From NCBI RefSeq assembly GCF_007997075.1, contig NZ_VORS01000006.1, forward strand, positions 1 to 64,000: 64,000 nt of DNA. Reading direction: 5' to 3'. Below, piece by piece: positions 34,610 through 42,844 of this stretch (position 1 is its first letter; every line of letters begins with the position of its first letter). Both the position numbers and the translations under genes were made by a program. The notes below the pieces were generated by a model. That model ran no database searches, was not told the DNA's origin, and was given only the letters and a program-made list of their open reading frames with translations. The DNA comes from Polaribacter sp. IC073 (lineage in GTDB: Bacteria; Bacteroidota; Bacteroidia; Flavobacteriales; Flavobacteriaceae).

Positions 34610-35089
34610 ATGGATTTAGCAACAGCTGTAATTGGGCTAATTTGTATTCTTCTTTGCGCATTGCCTTTTGTATTAACAAGTCAGAATAAAGTAAAAAACG
34701 AAAAAAAATTATTACTCTCTTTAGAAAACTTAGCAGAAAAAAAACAAAGTGACATCACCCAACACGAAGTTTCTAGCAAGTATGCTATTGGCATAGATGA
34801 AACTAAAAATTTCGTTTTCTTTCAATTAAAAAATGAAGAAGGATTTAAGCCTGAATGTATCGACCTTTCTACGATTAAAAAATGTAAAATAGTAAATATT
34901 GGTATCTCAAACGCTAATGCAGAACGAGAAATTGAACAATTAAGTTTAGAATTTATTCCTATTGATAAAAACAAAACCAATAGCATCTTAAAATTTTACG
35001 ATGCTACAATAAGTTTTCAGCTTAATGGTGAATTTGAATCCATCGAAAAATGGAATGAATTGATCAATCATAAACTAAGTAATAAATAA
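34610..35089 (+). CDS. Hypothetical single-span membrane protein
   Basis: 159 residues. An N-terminal membrane helix (AVIGLICILLCALPFVL, about 5-21) is followed by a Lys-rich linker and a soluble domain with regular alternating strands (KNFVFFQLKNEEGFKPECI; NSILKFYDATISFQLNG). The family is not recognised. It resembles many short Bacteroidota inner-membrane proteins of unknown function. A clean terminator follows 12 bases after the stop. Confidence 0.7.
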   Translation: MDLATAVIGLICILLCALPFVLTSQNKVKNEKKLLLSLENLAEKKQSDITQHEVSSKYAIGIDETKNFVFFQLKNEEGFKPECIDLSTIKKCKIVNIGISNANAEREIEQLSLEFIPIDKNKTNSILKFYDATISFQLNGEFESIEKWNELINHKLSNK

Positions 35090-35100
35090 CTTTATATACA

Positions 35101-35128
35101 TGCCTAGCAACTCGCTAGGCATTTTTTT
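35101..35128 (+). terminator. Intrinsic terminator
   Basis: TGCCTAGC and GCTAGGCA (perfect 8-bp stem, 5-base loop) followed by seven T. Confidence 0.88.
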
Positions 35129-35218
35129 ACCCCAATTTTCAGCATACTTCAATTCATTCTAAAATAAAATCGACTTTCTTTGTTATAAACACCTGTAATT
35201 TATCGTTATATACATAAC

Positions 35219-35734
35219 ATGAATAAGATAGATTTTAAACTTAAAGTATTTTCATTGTCCGAACGCTTGTTTCCTTTGGTTGCGCGTATGCTTGGAAACA
35301 ATGCAAATGCAGAAGATGCTATTCAAGAAATAATGATGAAACTATGGGTTAAACGCAAGAAAATTGCGAAGCATCCTAACATTACAGGTTTTGTTTTCTT
35401 AACAGCTAGAAATCACTGTATTGATTTATTAAGGAAAAAAAAGTTGGTGTTAGATGATTCTACCATCCCTCTTAAAATCTTAGCCTCGAGAAATGAGCAT
35501 ATAGAACTCGAGTGGAAAGAACTAAATAGTATTATTGAAGAAATACTTCAAAAATTGCCCAAACAGCAAAAAGAAGTTTTTATAATGAGAGATCTTGACG
35601 GTTATGAATTCACCGAAATAGCCTCTACAATGCAACTTAAGGTAGAGAATATTAGAGTTTTATTATCACGCGCAAGAAAACAGGTACGCACCGAATTAGA
35701 AAAAACATATAGCTATGAAAAAGGAACTTATTAA
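35219..35734 (+). CDS. ECF-type RNA polymerase sigma factor
   Basis: 171 residues. Region 2 includes NANAEDAIQEIMMKLWVKR (-10 recognition) and region 4 LPKQQKEVFIMRDLDGYEF followed by a helix-turn-helix (TEIASTMQLKVENIRVLLSR). There is no region 1 or 3, as in ECF factors. The 3' end overlaps the next gene by 20 bp, and that gene encodes a likely anti-sigma protein. Its target promoters are unknown. Confidence 0.93.
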   Translation: MNKIDFKLKVFSLSERLFPLVARMLGNNANAEDAIQEIMMKLWVKRKKIAKHPNITGFVFLTARNHCIDLLRKKKLVLDDSTIPLKILASRNEHIELEWKELNSIIEEILQKLPKQQKEVFIMRDLDGYEFTEIASTMQLKVENIRVLLSRARKQVRTELEKTYSYEKGTY

Positions 35735-36143
35735 AACCTTGCTAGAAAAGTATGAAGCAGGAACTAGTACTTTAGAAGAGGAACAATTTTTATTCGAGAA
35801 TGCAGACAACTCAGACGCTACATTGCAAACTTGGGCAACTTTTGTGGAACGTAATAAAATAGCAGTTCCAAATAATTTAAACACTACATTATGGGATTCT
35901 TTTCAAAAGAAAAAGAATAAAACTCGTAGTATTAAAATAGGAATGATGTCTGCTGCTGCATCGGTTATACTACTCATTTCACTTTTCATTTACAAGCCAG
36001 AACAAAAAAACCTTAGTTATCATGAGAAAGAAATCTTATTAAATGAGGCTTTAAACATGATTGCAGACACAACGCCAATACAATCGAAACAACGTATTCT
36101 TTATGAAGATGATTTGATCACTATTTATTCTACCAACGATTAA
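35715..36143 (+). CDS. Putative anti-sigma factor (single-span membrane protein)
   Basis: 142 residues. The N-terminal cytoplasmic part (KELIKTLLEKYEAGTSTLEE) resembles the short helical start of Bacteroidota anti-sigma proteins, followed by one membrane segment (MMSAAASVILLISLFIY, about 76-92) and a short periplasmic tail. It overlaps the sigma gene by 20 bp, which is the usual arrangement for a sigma/anti-sigma pair. Function is inferred from position and topology. No zinc-binding motif is seen. Confidence 0.7.
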   Translation: MKKELIKTLLEKYEAGTSTLEEEQFLFENADNSDATLQTWATFVERNKIAVPNNLNTTLWDSFQKKKNKTRSIKIGMMSAAASVILLISLFIYKPEQKNLSYHEKEILLNEALNMIADTTPIQSKQRILYEDDLITIYSTND

Positions 36144-36191
36144 CTTACTCCATCAAACATTAAAACTATAATCAATTAAATATTTAAAATT

Positions 36192-36680
36192 ATGAAAAAC
36201 GCATTCCTTACTACATTCTTATTATTATCAATTTCACTAATGCAAGCACAACAAAACAATAAGAAAAATGGTGAAAATAAGAAACAAGAAAAAATTGTTA
36301 TAACAGTAAAAGAGAATGGTAAACCCGATGTTTATGTTGATGGGAAGAAATTCGATTTTCCGATAGAAATCATAGATCAAAATAAAATTGAATCTGTATC
36401 TGTACTTAAAGATGAACTTGCAATAAAAGAATACAATGCTCCTAATGGTGTCATCTTAATTAAAACGAAGAAGAAAAAAGAGCCGGCTACTTCTAAGATT
36501 AGCGGAATTAAAGAGAATCCTATGATTATTATCGATGGAAAAGTGTCTGACAAAAAGGTTTTAGAAAAACTATCTCCACGTAATATCGAAAGTATCAATA
36601 TTATTAAAGATAAGCAAGCAATGATAAAGTACAACGCTACTAACGGTGTGATCATTGTAACTACTAAAAAGAAGAATTAA
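36192..36680 (+). CDS. Secreted protein with two TonB-plug-like repeats
   Basis: 162 residues with a signal peptide (NAFLTTFLLLSISLMQAQ). The mature part contains two copies of one unit: YVDGKKFDFPIEIIDQNKIE then SVSVLKDELAIKEY and APNGVILIKTKKK; and IIDGKVSDKKVLEKLSPRNI then ESINIIKDKQAMIKY and ATNGVIIVTTKKK. Each resembles the short plug segment of SusC-like TonB-dependent receptors (DG...IESI.VLKD..A..YG..a.NGVI.ITTKK). There is no beta-barrel. It follows the sigma/anti-sigma pair by 48 bp and is probably co-transcribed. The role is unknown; a signal or adaptor between envelope and anti-sigma factor is a speculation. Confidence 0.75.
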   Translation: MKNAFLTTFLLLSISLMQAQQNNKKNGENKKQEKIVITVKENGKPDVYVDGKKFDFPIEIIDQNKIESVSVLKDELAIKEYNAPNGVILIKTKKKKEPATSKISGIKENPMIIIDGKVSDKKVLEKLSPRNIESINIIKDKQAMIKYNATNGVIIVTTKKKN

Positions 36681-36814
36681 TCTAATTTCACGAATAATAA
36701 AGTGTTCTAAAACTGTAATTTTTATAGTAATTACAGTTGTATTGTTAGATTACAAACTGCACGCTATTTAGATTTATTTGACTCGTATATTTATAAATGC
36801 TTTAAAAAGTATCC

Positions 36815-36822
36815 TATCTTTG
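36815..36822 (+). promoter_or_regulatory. -7 box of the dus gene
   Basis: TATCTTTG matches TAnnTTTG. The predicted start is about 10 bases before the ATG at 36839, giving a very short leader. Confidence 0.55.
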
Positions 36823-36838
36823 CGGCATAATATTTTTT

Positions 36839-37792
36839 ATGAGTAACACATTACTATCTTCTCCCTTACAGGGTTTTACAGATTATAAATTTCGAAATGC
36901 ATTTAATCATTTCTTTGGCGGAATAGATACTTTTTATTCTCCTTATATCAGATTAAATGGCAAGCTGGTTATTAAGAATTCGTATCAAAAAGACATTTTA
37001 CTAGAGAATAATACCGAGTTGGAAGTAATTCCACAAATAATTACCAATGATGTAGATGAATTTCTATTTGTATCTAAATATGTACAAGAATTAGGCTACA
37101 AAGAATTGAATTGGAATTTAGGTTGCCCGTATCCGATGGTTACAAAACGAGGAATGGGTTCTGGGTTAATTAATGATGCTGAAAAAATAAACAGTATTCT
37201 GCATAAAGTGCATAATGAATCTGACATTTTAGTTTCTATGAAAATGAGAATGGGCTATGAAAACCCTGAAGAAATATTAGCTGTTTTACCCATTTTAGAC
37301 ACCTATCCTCTTAAAAATATTGCCATTCATGCAAGAATAGGCAAGCAACTATATAAAGGAGGAACAAATTTAGAAGCGTTTCAGAAATGTTTAGACAATA
37401 GCAAACATAAAATGTACTACAATGGTGATATTACTTCTGTTGCTGCATTTAAAAAACTACAAGAACGATTTACTACCATAGATCATTGGATGATTGGACG
37501 CGGCTTAATTGCAGATCCTTTTTTACCAAGCATGATTAAGAATGATACCACCGAATATCCTAAAAATAGGTTCGATATCTTTCATGAATTTCACAATCGT
37601 ATTTATGAAGAATATGATGCAGCACTTTCGGGTCCGACACCAATTAAAATGAAAATGCTTGGTTTTTGGGAGTACTTTTCTCAAAGTTTTGCAAACCCGC
37701 AGAAGACGTACAAAAAGATTAAAAAAGCACAAAGTCCTAAGAATTATGCAATTGCTGTAAATGAAATTTTTAAGGAAGCGAAAAATAGATAA
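36839..37792 (+). CDS. tRNA-dihydrouridine synthase
   Basis: 317 residues. The FMN-binding TIM barrel motifs are SPLQGFTDYKFRNAF, the catalytic Cys in NLGCPYPMVTKRGMGSGL, KMRMGY, HARIGKQLYKGG and MIGRGLIADP. It reduces uridines in the D-loop of tRNA. The sequence is closest to the DusC-like group found in Bacteroidota, but the exact uridine cannot be told from the sequence. Single gene, convergent with mscS. Confidence 0.92.
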   Translation: MSNTLLSSPLQGFTDYKFRNAFNHFFGGIDTFYSPYIRLNGKLVIKNSYQKDILLENNTELEVIPQIITNDVDEFLFVSKYVQELGYKELNWNLGCPYPMVTKRGMGSGLINDAEKINSILHKVHNESDILVSMKMRMGYENPEEILAVLPILDTYPLKNIAIHARIGKQLYKGGTNLEAFQKCLDNSKHKMYYNGDITSVAAFKKLQERFTTIDHWMIGRGLIADPFLPSMIKNDTTEYPKNRFDIFHEFHNRIYEEYDAALSGPTPIKMKMLGFWEYFSQSFANPQKTYKKIKKAQSPKNYAIAVNEIFKEAKNR

Positions 37793-37825
37793 TTCACTTC
37801 CTTTAATAAGTTAAGAATCGTTTCC

Positions 37826-39457
37826 CTAAACGTTCGAATTAGGATGTTCCTTTTTAAACTCTTCTAAAACTTTTGCAATAGAACCGTTTATTCTTTCAGG
37901 ATTGATATCATATTTAGGACTTACCCCTTGCTTCTCTGGAAAGTGTTCGATAGTAACTGTAGTAGAAGGAAATGCAAAATCAACACCTAATTCTTTCGCC
38001 AACTTCACAATTGCAATGTGTAACCTGTGTTTAGAAGATTGCTCGACTCCCCAAGCCAAACTTTTAAAATAAACATTTACCATCACTAATAAAGCTGAAT
38101 CACCAAAGCCAGTAAACTCTACATTATAAGAATCTGAACGTGTTTCTGGGTGCTCAATAATTATTTCTCTTACTCCTTTTACAAAAGCCTCAATTAATTC
38201 TGGTGGCGTGTCATAACGCAAACCTAAATTTGTATTGTAACGTCTAAATAAACGGAGACCTTTGTTATTAATAACAATTTCCGACAGCCTGCTATTTGGT
38301 ATTTGGTAGACAGAGGTATCTGCTGCTCTAACCGTTGTAGATCTAAAACCAACTTTTTCTACAGTTCCTGCAAAATCTCCAGCTTCAATCCAATCTTCGA
38401 TATGAAAAGGTTTGTCTAGAAAAATCATAATCGTTCCTATCAAGTTTTTTACGGTATCTTGAGAAGCCAAAGCAACTGCCAAACCACCAATGGTTGCACC
38501 AGCTAAAATAGTGGTCGTATCTACACCAAAAAGTGATATTAACTTTAAAACACCACCAATAATAACCAAACCTGTTAAAAAATTATGCAATATTGGCGAT
38601 AATTGATCGTCTAGTCTGTTGTGCGTTTTCTCAGTATAAACACTATAAAACTTCATTAAAACATGTATAATGTTCAGAAAAACATAGGTCCAAAAAACTA
38701 CTGCAGCAATATCTATAAACAAGAAAACCCATGCATTGGTTTCTAAACTAAATTGAAGTGAAGGAAATACTTTGTCTATAAAACCGATCACCAATAATAA
38801 ACTGATAGGTCTTGCTATTTTTTTTAAGGATTTCTTAAAAGTGATGTCGGTCGTTTTTGTAATTCTTTGTTGAATTATATTTAAGAGGTAAAAAGTTATT
38901 CTCTTAAAAAAATAAAACAGCAGTACAGAGCATAGCAAAAATATAAAAACAGAGCATAGCTGCCAATATTCTAATCCTAGTATTTTTTTATGTCTGAATT
39001 CTGGTATCATATTTTGTATTTGTTGAATATACCAAGGAAATACAGCACTGTATATGGTGTCTATTTTAGCTACAGTTCCTTTTGAATAATACCATTTATC
39101 GCCAATTTTCTCTAAATAAATCTGTGGCATTCTTTCTGGAAAAGGAGTGTATTTTTGATTAGAAGAGGTTCTAAGAGAGTCTTTGTAATTAGGGTTTTTA
39201 GGCACAACATCAAAGTCTACAAATAAACCTTTACCATCTAGAATCTTTTTAATTCTGATGGCTTTTTTGATCGCTTCTTTTTCTGGCAACCCTAAAATTG
39301 TTTTTGCTGCTTTTTTAGGTTGATAAGAATCTGACTGTAAAAAATGTAAATGTGTATATAAGGTTGCATTAGGATTGCTTAAATCTACTTGTATAGAATC
39401 CTTTTGTGCATTTGCTATAAATGATACTAAAAATAATAACCAAAATATGTTACGCAT
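37826..39457 (-). CDS. MscS-family mechanosensitive ion channel
   Basis: 543 residues. A signal peptide (FWLLFLVSFIANAQ) and a periplasmic domain of about 140 residues precede several membrane helices. The pore-lining segment is TTTILAGATIGGLAVALASQ, followed by the cytosolic beta domain (FHIEDWIEAGDFAGTVEKVG). It opens under membrane tension to protect against osmotic down-shock. The gene is convergent with dus and divergent from the small gene at 39724. Confidence 0.92.
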   Translation of the reverse strand: MRNIFWLLFLVSFIANAQKDSIQVDLSNPNATLYTHLHFLQSDSYQPKKAAKTILGLPEKEAIKKAIRIKKILDGKGLFVDFDVVPKNPNYKDSLRTSSNQKYTPFPERMPQIYLEKIGDKWYYSKGTVAKIDTIYSAVFPWYIQQIQNMIPEFRHKKILGLEYWQLCSVFIFLLCSVLLFYFFKRITFYLLNIIQQRITKTTDITFKKSLKKIARPISLLLVIGFIDKVFPSLQFSLETNAWVFLFIDIAAVVFWTYVFLNIIHVLMKFYSVYTEKTHNRLDDQLSPILHNFLTGLVIIGGVLKLISLFGVDTTTILAGATIGGLAVALASQDTVKNLIGTIMIFLDKPFHIEDWIEAGDFAGTVEKVGFRSTTVRAADTSVYQIPNSRLSEIVINNKGLRLFRRYNTNLGLRYDTPPELIEAFVKGVREIIIEHPETRSDSYNVEFTGFGDSALLVMVNVYFKSLAWGVEQSSKHRLHIAIVKLAKELGVDFAFPSTTVTIEHFPEKQGVSPKYDINPERINGSIAKVLEEFKKEHPNSNV

Positions 39458-39586
39458 TATAAATATGTTAAATTGACGTTAAACGATGTACAAATTTAAA
39501 CCTTTTGCTTTTTTTAAAGTCTAAGAAGTATAAAAAAGATTACAATAACTAGTTTTTTTGGTTGATTGATTAGCTTATTGATAATG

Positions 39587-39618
39587 CTCAGGTTCTTTAT
39601 TGAATCTGAGTTTTTTTT
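39587..39618 (+). terminator. Orphan intrinsic terminator upstream of a gene
   Basis: CTCAGGTTC and GAATCTGAG (9-bp stem, one wobble), followed by eight T on the plus strand. No plus-strand gene precedes it. It is preceded by GGTTGATTGATT, the same word found before the terminator of the following gene. Confidence 0.75.
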
Positions 39619-39723
39619 GCTTAAAACAAAACTTAAAATACTGTTAATTAAATACTTAAAATTAAACCTTTGTAGTATTTAAAAGTCTTAGTACTATAAA
39701 AAATAACTTTAAAATTTATAAAA

Positions 39724-40185
39724 ATGAAAAAATTAGCAAGCATTTTAGTATTCGTATTGGTTTTTACTCTTAGTACAGAAGCACAGAAAAAAAGAGATCC
39801 TAAAAGGCCCCAACTTACTGTAGCACAATACACAGACTTAACAGTAAAAAAAATGACGCTAGCTTTAGACTTGTCGGAAAGACAACAAAACCAAGTAAAA
39901 CCTCTTATTGCTCTAAAAATGACAGAAAGAAAAGAGTTTATGGAAAAAAGGAAAGAGGCTAGAAAAGAGAATAAAAAACCGACTTCGGATGCAGTTTTTG
40001 CAATGAAAAACAAAATGCTAGACAACCGAATTGCAATGAAAAAGAACATGAAAGAAATCTTAAACAAAGAGCAGTTTGAGAAATTCGAAAAAATGAATAA
40101 GAACAGAAAAATGAAGGGTAAAATGATGATGAAAAAGAAGGAGAGAAAAAACAGCGAAGAAAGAAAAAAAAGAGAGGATAAATAG
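39724..40185 (+). CDS. Exported Lys/Met-rich protein, Spy/CpxP-like
   Basis: 153 residues with a signal peptide (KKLASILVFVLVFTLSTEA). The mature protein is almost entirely helical and very basic. It contains LDLSERQQNQVKPLI and ILNKEQFEKFEKM, like the paired LTxxQ motifs of Spy/CpxP periplasmic chaperones, and a C-terminal KMKGKMMMKKKER tail. A role in protecting envelope proteins or in metal stress is a family-based guess. A large antisense open frame here (39648-40250) results from its low-complexity codons. Confidence 0.7.
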   Translation: MKKLASILVFVLVFTLSTEAQKKRDPKRPQLTVAQYTDLTVKKMTLALDLSERQQNQVKPLIALKMTERKEFMEKRKEARKENKKPTSDAVFAMKNKMLDNRIAMKKNMKEILNKEQFEKFEKMNKNRKMKGKMMMKKKERKNSEERKKREDK

Positions 40186-40206
40186 TTTGGTTGATTGATT
40201 CGTCTA

Positions 40207-40245
40207 TAAAACCCGGTTTCTTCGTTGAGATCGGGTTTTTCTTCA
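40207..40245 (+). terminator. Intrinsic terminator of the Spy-like gene
   Basis: AACCCG and CGGGTT outer stem with a further partial stem inside, followed by TTTTTC. It is preceded by GGTTGATTGATT. Confidence 0.75.
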
Positions 40246-40263
40246 TACACCGAATTGGTGTTC

Positions 40264-40370
40264 GCGTTAGGGATTGAACGGTTTGTTTGAGCTCTTTTTT
40301 GTTTTTTACAAAAAAAGCGAGTAGTGAAAGCCCGACTTTACGCTGAAGAATGAAGTGTAAAGTAACGCCC
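40264..40370 (+). repeat. Dispersed intergenic repeat, family B
   Basis: Begins GCGTTAGGGATTGAACGG, with TTTGAGCTCTTTTTTG and AAAAAAAGCGAGTAGTG in the middle, and ends AACGCCC. It is slightly longer than the copy at 20342 because of an extra hairpin (ACTTTACGC...GTGTAAAGT). Confidence 0.85.
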
Positions 40371-40384
40371 AAAAGAGCACTCTT

Positions 40385-40900
40385 TTATTCTTTAAACCAA
40401 CCTGAATATTTTACGTAATTGTCTGCAATTCTATTGATTTCTCCAGAGATTAATTCTTGTGAAATGTCTTTTACCTTTTTTGCCGGAACGCCTGCATAAA
40501 TACTACCACTTTCTACGTGCGTATTTTTGGTAATTACTGCGCCAGCTGCAATAATCGAGTTCGATTCTATGATACAATCGTCCATGATAATGCTCCCCAT
40601 ACCTACCAGAACATTGTCTTTAATGGTGCAGCCGTGTACAATTGCATTGTGCCCGATAGACACGTTGTTACCAATAATTGTAGGTGATTTTAAATAGGTT
40701 GCATGAATTACAGCGCCATCTTGAATGTTTACTTTATTTCCAATTTTTATGTAGTGTACGTCTCCACGAATTACGGCATTGAACCAAATTGAACATTCTT
40801 TACCTAAAGAAACATCGCCAACAATTGTAGCGTTTTCTGCAACATAGCAGTCTTCTGGTATTTGTGGGTGTTTGCCGTTTACTGGTTTTATTATTGCCAT
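40385..40900 (-). CDS. Gamma-carbonic-anhydrase family protein
   Basis: 171 residues made of hexapeptide repeats forming a left-handed beta-helix. The start is KPVNGKHPQIPEDCYVAENA. Zinc-site histidines are in DGAVIHATY, IGHNAIVHGC. The family (YrdA/PaaY type) includes active gamma carbonic anhydrases and proteins of uncertain activity, so an enzyme role is likely but not proven. The gene follows the LysM glucosaminidase gene after 62 bp. Confidence 0.88.
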   Translation of the reverse strand: MAIIKPVNGKHPQIPEDCYVAENATIVGDVSLGKECSIWFNAVIRGDVHYIKIGNKVNIQDGAVIHATYLKSPTIIGNNVSIGHNAIVHGCTIKDNVLVGMGSIIMDDCIIESNSIIAAGAVITKNTHVESGSIYAGVPAKKVKDISQELISGEINRIADNYVKYSGWFKE

Positions 40901-40962
40901 ATTGCTATTGGTTTCTACTAATTAAGATTGAAAATAAAAGGCACTAAAATAAGGTCTTATCG

Positions 40963-41817
40963 TTATTGTTTTTTAACCAGTAATTGCTGACCTACAGAAA
41001 TAATATTGTCATTTAAATTATTTATCGCTTTTAAATTGGTAACAGAAATTTTAAACATTCTAGAGATAGCATATAAGGTATCGCCCTTTTGCACTGCGTA
41101 GAAATTCCCTTTTAATTTTTCTATGACCATTGGTTTTTCAAAAGACCTACCGTTGTTTAATTCTTTAATTTGTCTGGAATATTTTCCTTTTTTAATTTTA
41201 TCGAACTCATACAGTTCATACTCTTTAATGATTCTTAAAAGCTTTGCAGGATATTGTCTATCTGTTGCATACCCAGCTTTTCTTAAACCATAAGCCCATT
41301 TTTTGTAGTTTCTAATATTATAGTCAAACAAAAAAGCATAACGTCTTCTTTCTGTTAAAAATAAAGAATGGTCATTGTATGAAGTTTCTGGATAGACATA
41401 TTTTCTAAAACATTCGCCTTTTTCATCATCATCATGGTAAACACGTTCTCCTGTCCATTGGCTGTGGCATTTGATCCCAAAATGATTGTTAGATTTTAGT
41501 GCCAATTCACTTCTTCCTTTACCAGATTCTAAAATTCCTTGTGCTAAAGTAATGCTTGCAGGAATCTTATACTCGTGCATTTCTTTTACTGCAATTGGTG
41601 CATATTTTCTAATGTAAGCAAGTGTTTGTTTGTTTAGTCTCGGGTTGCTTTTACTCAGTTTTTTAACCAAATCTACCTCATTTACAGAGGGTAAATCTAC
41701 GGGTGCTGGTTCTACAATTACAACGCCAGGGTTTTTCTTATTAACTACCTTCTTCTTAGAACCACAACTGTATAAAACTACTAAAAACAAACAACTAAAA
41801 ACAATTCTTAACTTCAT
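40963..41817 (-). CDS. Peptidoglycan N-acetylglucosaminidase with LysM, lipoprotein
   Basis: 284 residues. The lipoprotein signal has the lipobox LYSC (Cys18). The glucosaminidase domain (about 70-210) has the catalytic Glu in ITLAQGILESGKGRSELA and SNNHFGIKCH. A C-terminal LysM domain (YAVQKGDTLYAISRMFKIS) binds peptidoglycan. It cleaves the glycan backbone during wall remodelling. The start codon overlaps the stop of the desulfhydrase gene by 4 bp, indicating coupling. Confidence 0.9.
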   Translation of the reverse strand: MKLRIVFSCLFLVVLYSCGSKKKVVNKKNPGVVIVEPAPVDLPSVNEVDLVKKLSKSNPRLNKQTLAYIRKYAPIAVKEMHEYKIPASITLAQGILESGKGRSELALKSNNHFGIKCHSQWTGERVYHDDDEKGECFRKYVYPETSYNDHSLFLTERRRYAFLFDYNIRNYKKWAYGLRKAGYATDRQYPAKLLRIIKEYELYEFDKIKKGKYSRQIKELNNGRSFEKPMVIEKLKGNFYAVQKGDTLYAISRMFKISVTNLKAINNLNDNIISVGQQLLVKKQ

Positions 41818-42755
41818 TCTACATTTATAATTTGCTGATTTTTCTTAATTAATTCTTGGTTAAATCCTGCAATTCCTTGAATTCCTCCTGTGTGAATTGC
41901 TAAAATTTTAGTTCCTTCTTCAAAGGTATCTTTTTTGATTAAATCTATAATTCCGAAAAGCATTTTACCCGTATAAACAGGATCTAACAAAATACCCGTT
42001 TCTACTTTAAAATTATTGATAAAATCAATTAACTCTTCATTAAATTTTGCATAACCGCCAAAATGATATCCTTTTTGTAATTTCCAGGTATCATTTTTAA
42101 TGGTATATTTTTTTATTTCTTCCGAAAGAAAATTTCCTTTTAGGGCAGGAAAACCTATTACTTTTTGCTTTCTTTTAATTGACTTTATTAACCCTGCAAG
42201 CGTTCCTCCTGTTCCTACAGCTGCACAAATATAATTGAAACTAGCGTCTTCCTTTGTTAAAATTTCTTGGCAACCATCTACCGCTAAAAAATTGGTTCCT
42301 CCTTCTGGAATTAAATAAAAATCGCCCCATTTGTTTTTCATCTTTTCGATAAAACCAAACGACGTTTTTTGCCTATAGTCTTCTCTAGTAACAAAATGAA
42401 ACTTCATCCCATGTTCATGAGCTTCTCTTAAAGTTGCATTTTCTTTTAATGTTTCTGTAATATTTTTACCTAATTCCTCGCCTCTAATAACTCCGAAAGT
42501 TCTAAGACCCGCTAACTTACCTGCAACTGCGGTTGCTAAAATATGATTGGAATAAGCACCACCAAAAGTAAGAATCGATTTTTTCTTAAGTTTTGTAGCT
42601 TCTTGTAAATTATATTTTAATTTTCTGAATTTATTCCCTGATACAAAAGGGTGAATTAAATCTTCTCTTTTTATAAAAAGTGTGATCTTTTTTTCTTCTA
42701 ATATTGGAAGAAAAACTTGTTGATTTTCAGTTTCTTTTATTAAGTTGAAGTCCAT
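41814..42755 (-). CDS. PLP-dependent 1-aminocyclopropane-1-carboxylate deaminase / D-cysteine desulfhydrase family
   Basis: 313 residues of the tryptophan-synthase-beta PLP fold. The PLP Lys lies in HPFVSGNKFRKLKY; GGAYSNHILA and CAAVGTGGTLAG bind the cofactor phosphate. Family members either deaminate ACC or release sulfide from D-cysteine, and the sequence does not decide. Sulfide release would fit this cysteine-oriented genome. It overlaps the downstream glucosaminidase gene by 4 bp. Confidence 0.85.
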   Translation of the reverse strand: MDFNLIKETENQQVFLPILEEKKITLFIKREDLIHPFVSGNKFRKLKYNLQEATKLKKKSILTFGGAYSNHILATAVAGKLAGLRTFGVIRGEELGKNITETLKENATLREAHEHGMKFHFVTREDYRQKTSFGFIEKMKNKWGDFYLIPEGGTNFLAVDGCQEILTKEDASFNYICAAVGTGGTLAGLIKSIKRKQKVIGFPALKGNFLSEEIKKYTIKNDTWKLQKGYHFGGYAKFNEELIDFINNFKVETGILLDPVYTGKMLFGIIDLIKKDTFEEGTKILAIHTGGIQGIAGFNQELIKKNQQIINVE

Positions 42756-42810
42756 CGTTTATCATTCCTGCGTACACAAGAATTTATAATTTAGTTATTT
42801 TATGTTTTTG

Positions 42811-42828
42811 CTCCCGAAGTTTCGGTAC
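42811..42828. repeat. Short palindromic word shared with 58290
   Basis: CTCCCGAAGTTTCGGTAC; the core CCGAAGTTTCGG is self-complementary apart from its centre. A near copy lies at 58290-58307. Both precede genes on the minus strand. Confidence 0.45.
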
Positions 42829-42844
42829 TAGAAATTATAGAAAG

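Noticed and set aside
39648..40250. Minus-strand 200-residue frame rich in Phe, Leu and Ser
   Set aside because: It is the antisense of the Lys-rich Spy-like gene, which has a signal peptide and terminator in the plus direction; a second such frame at 39959-40372 has the same origin.
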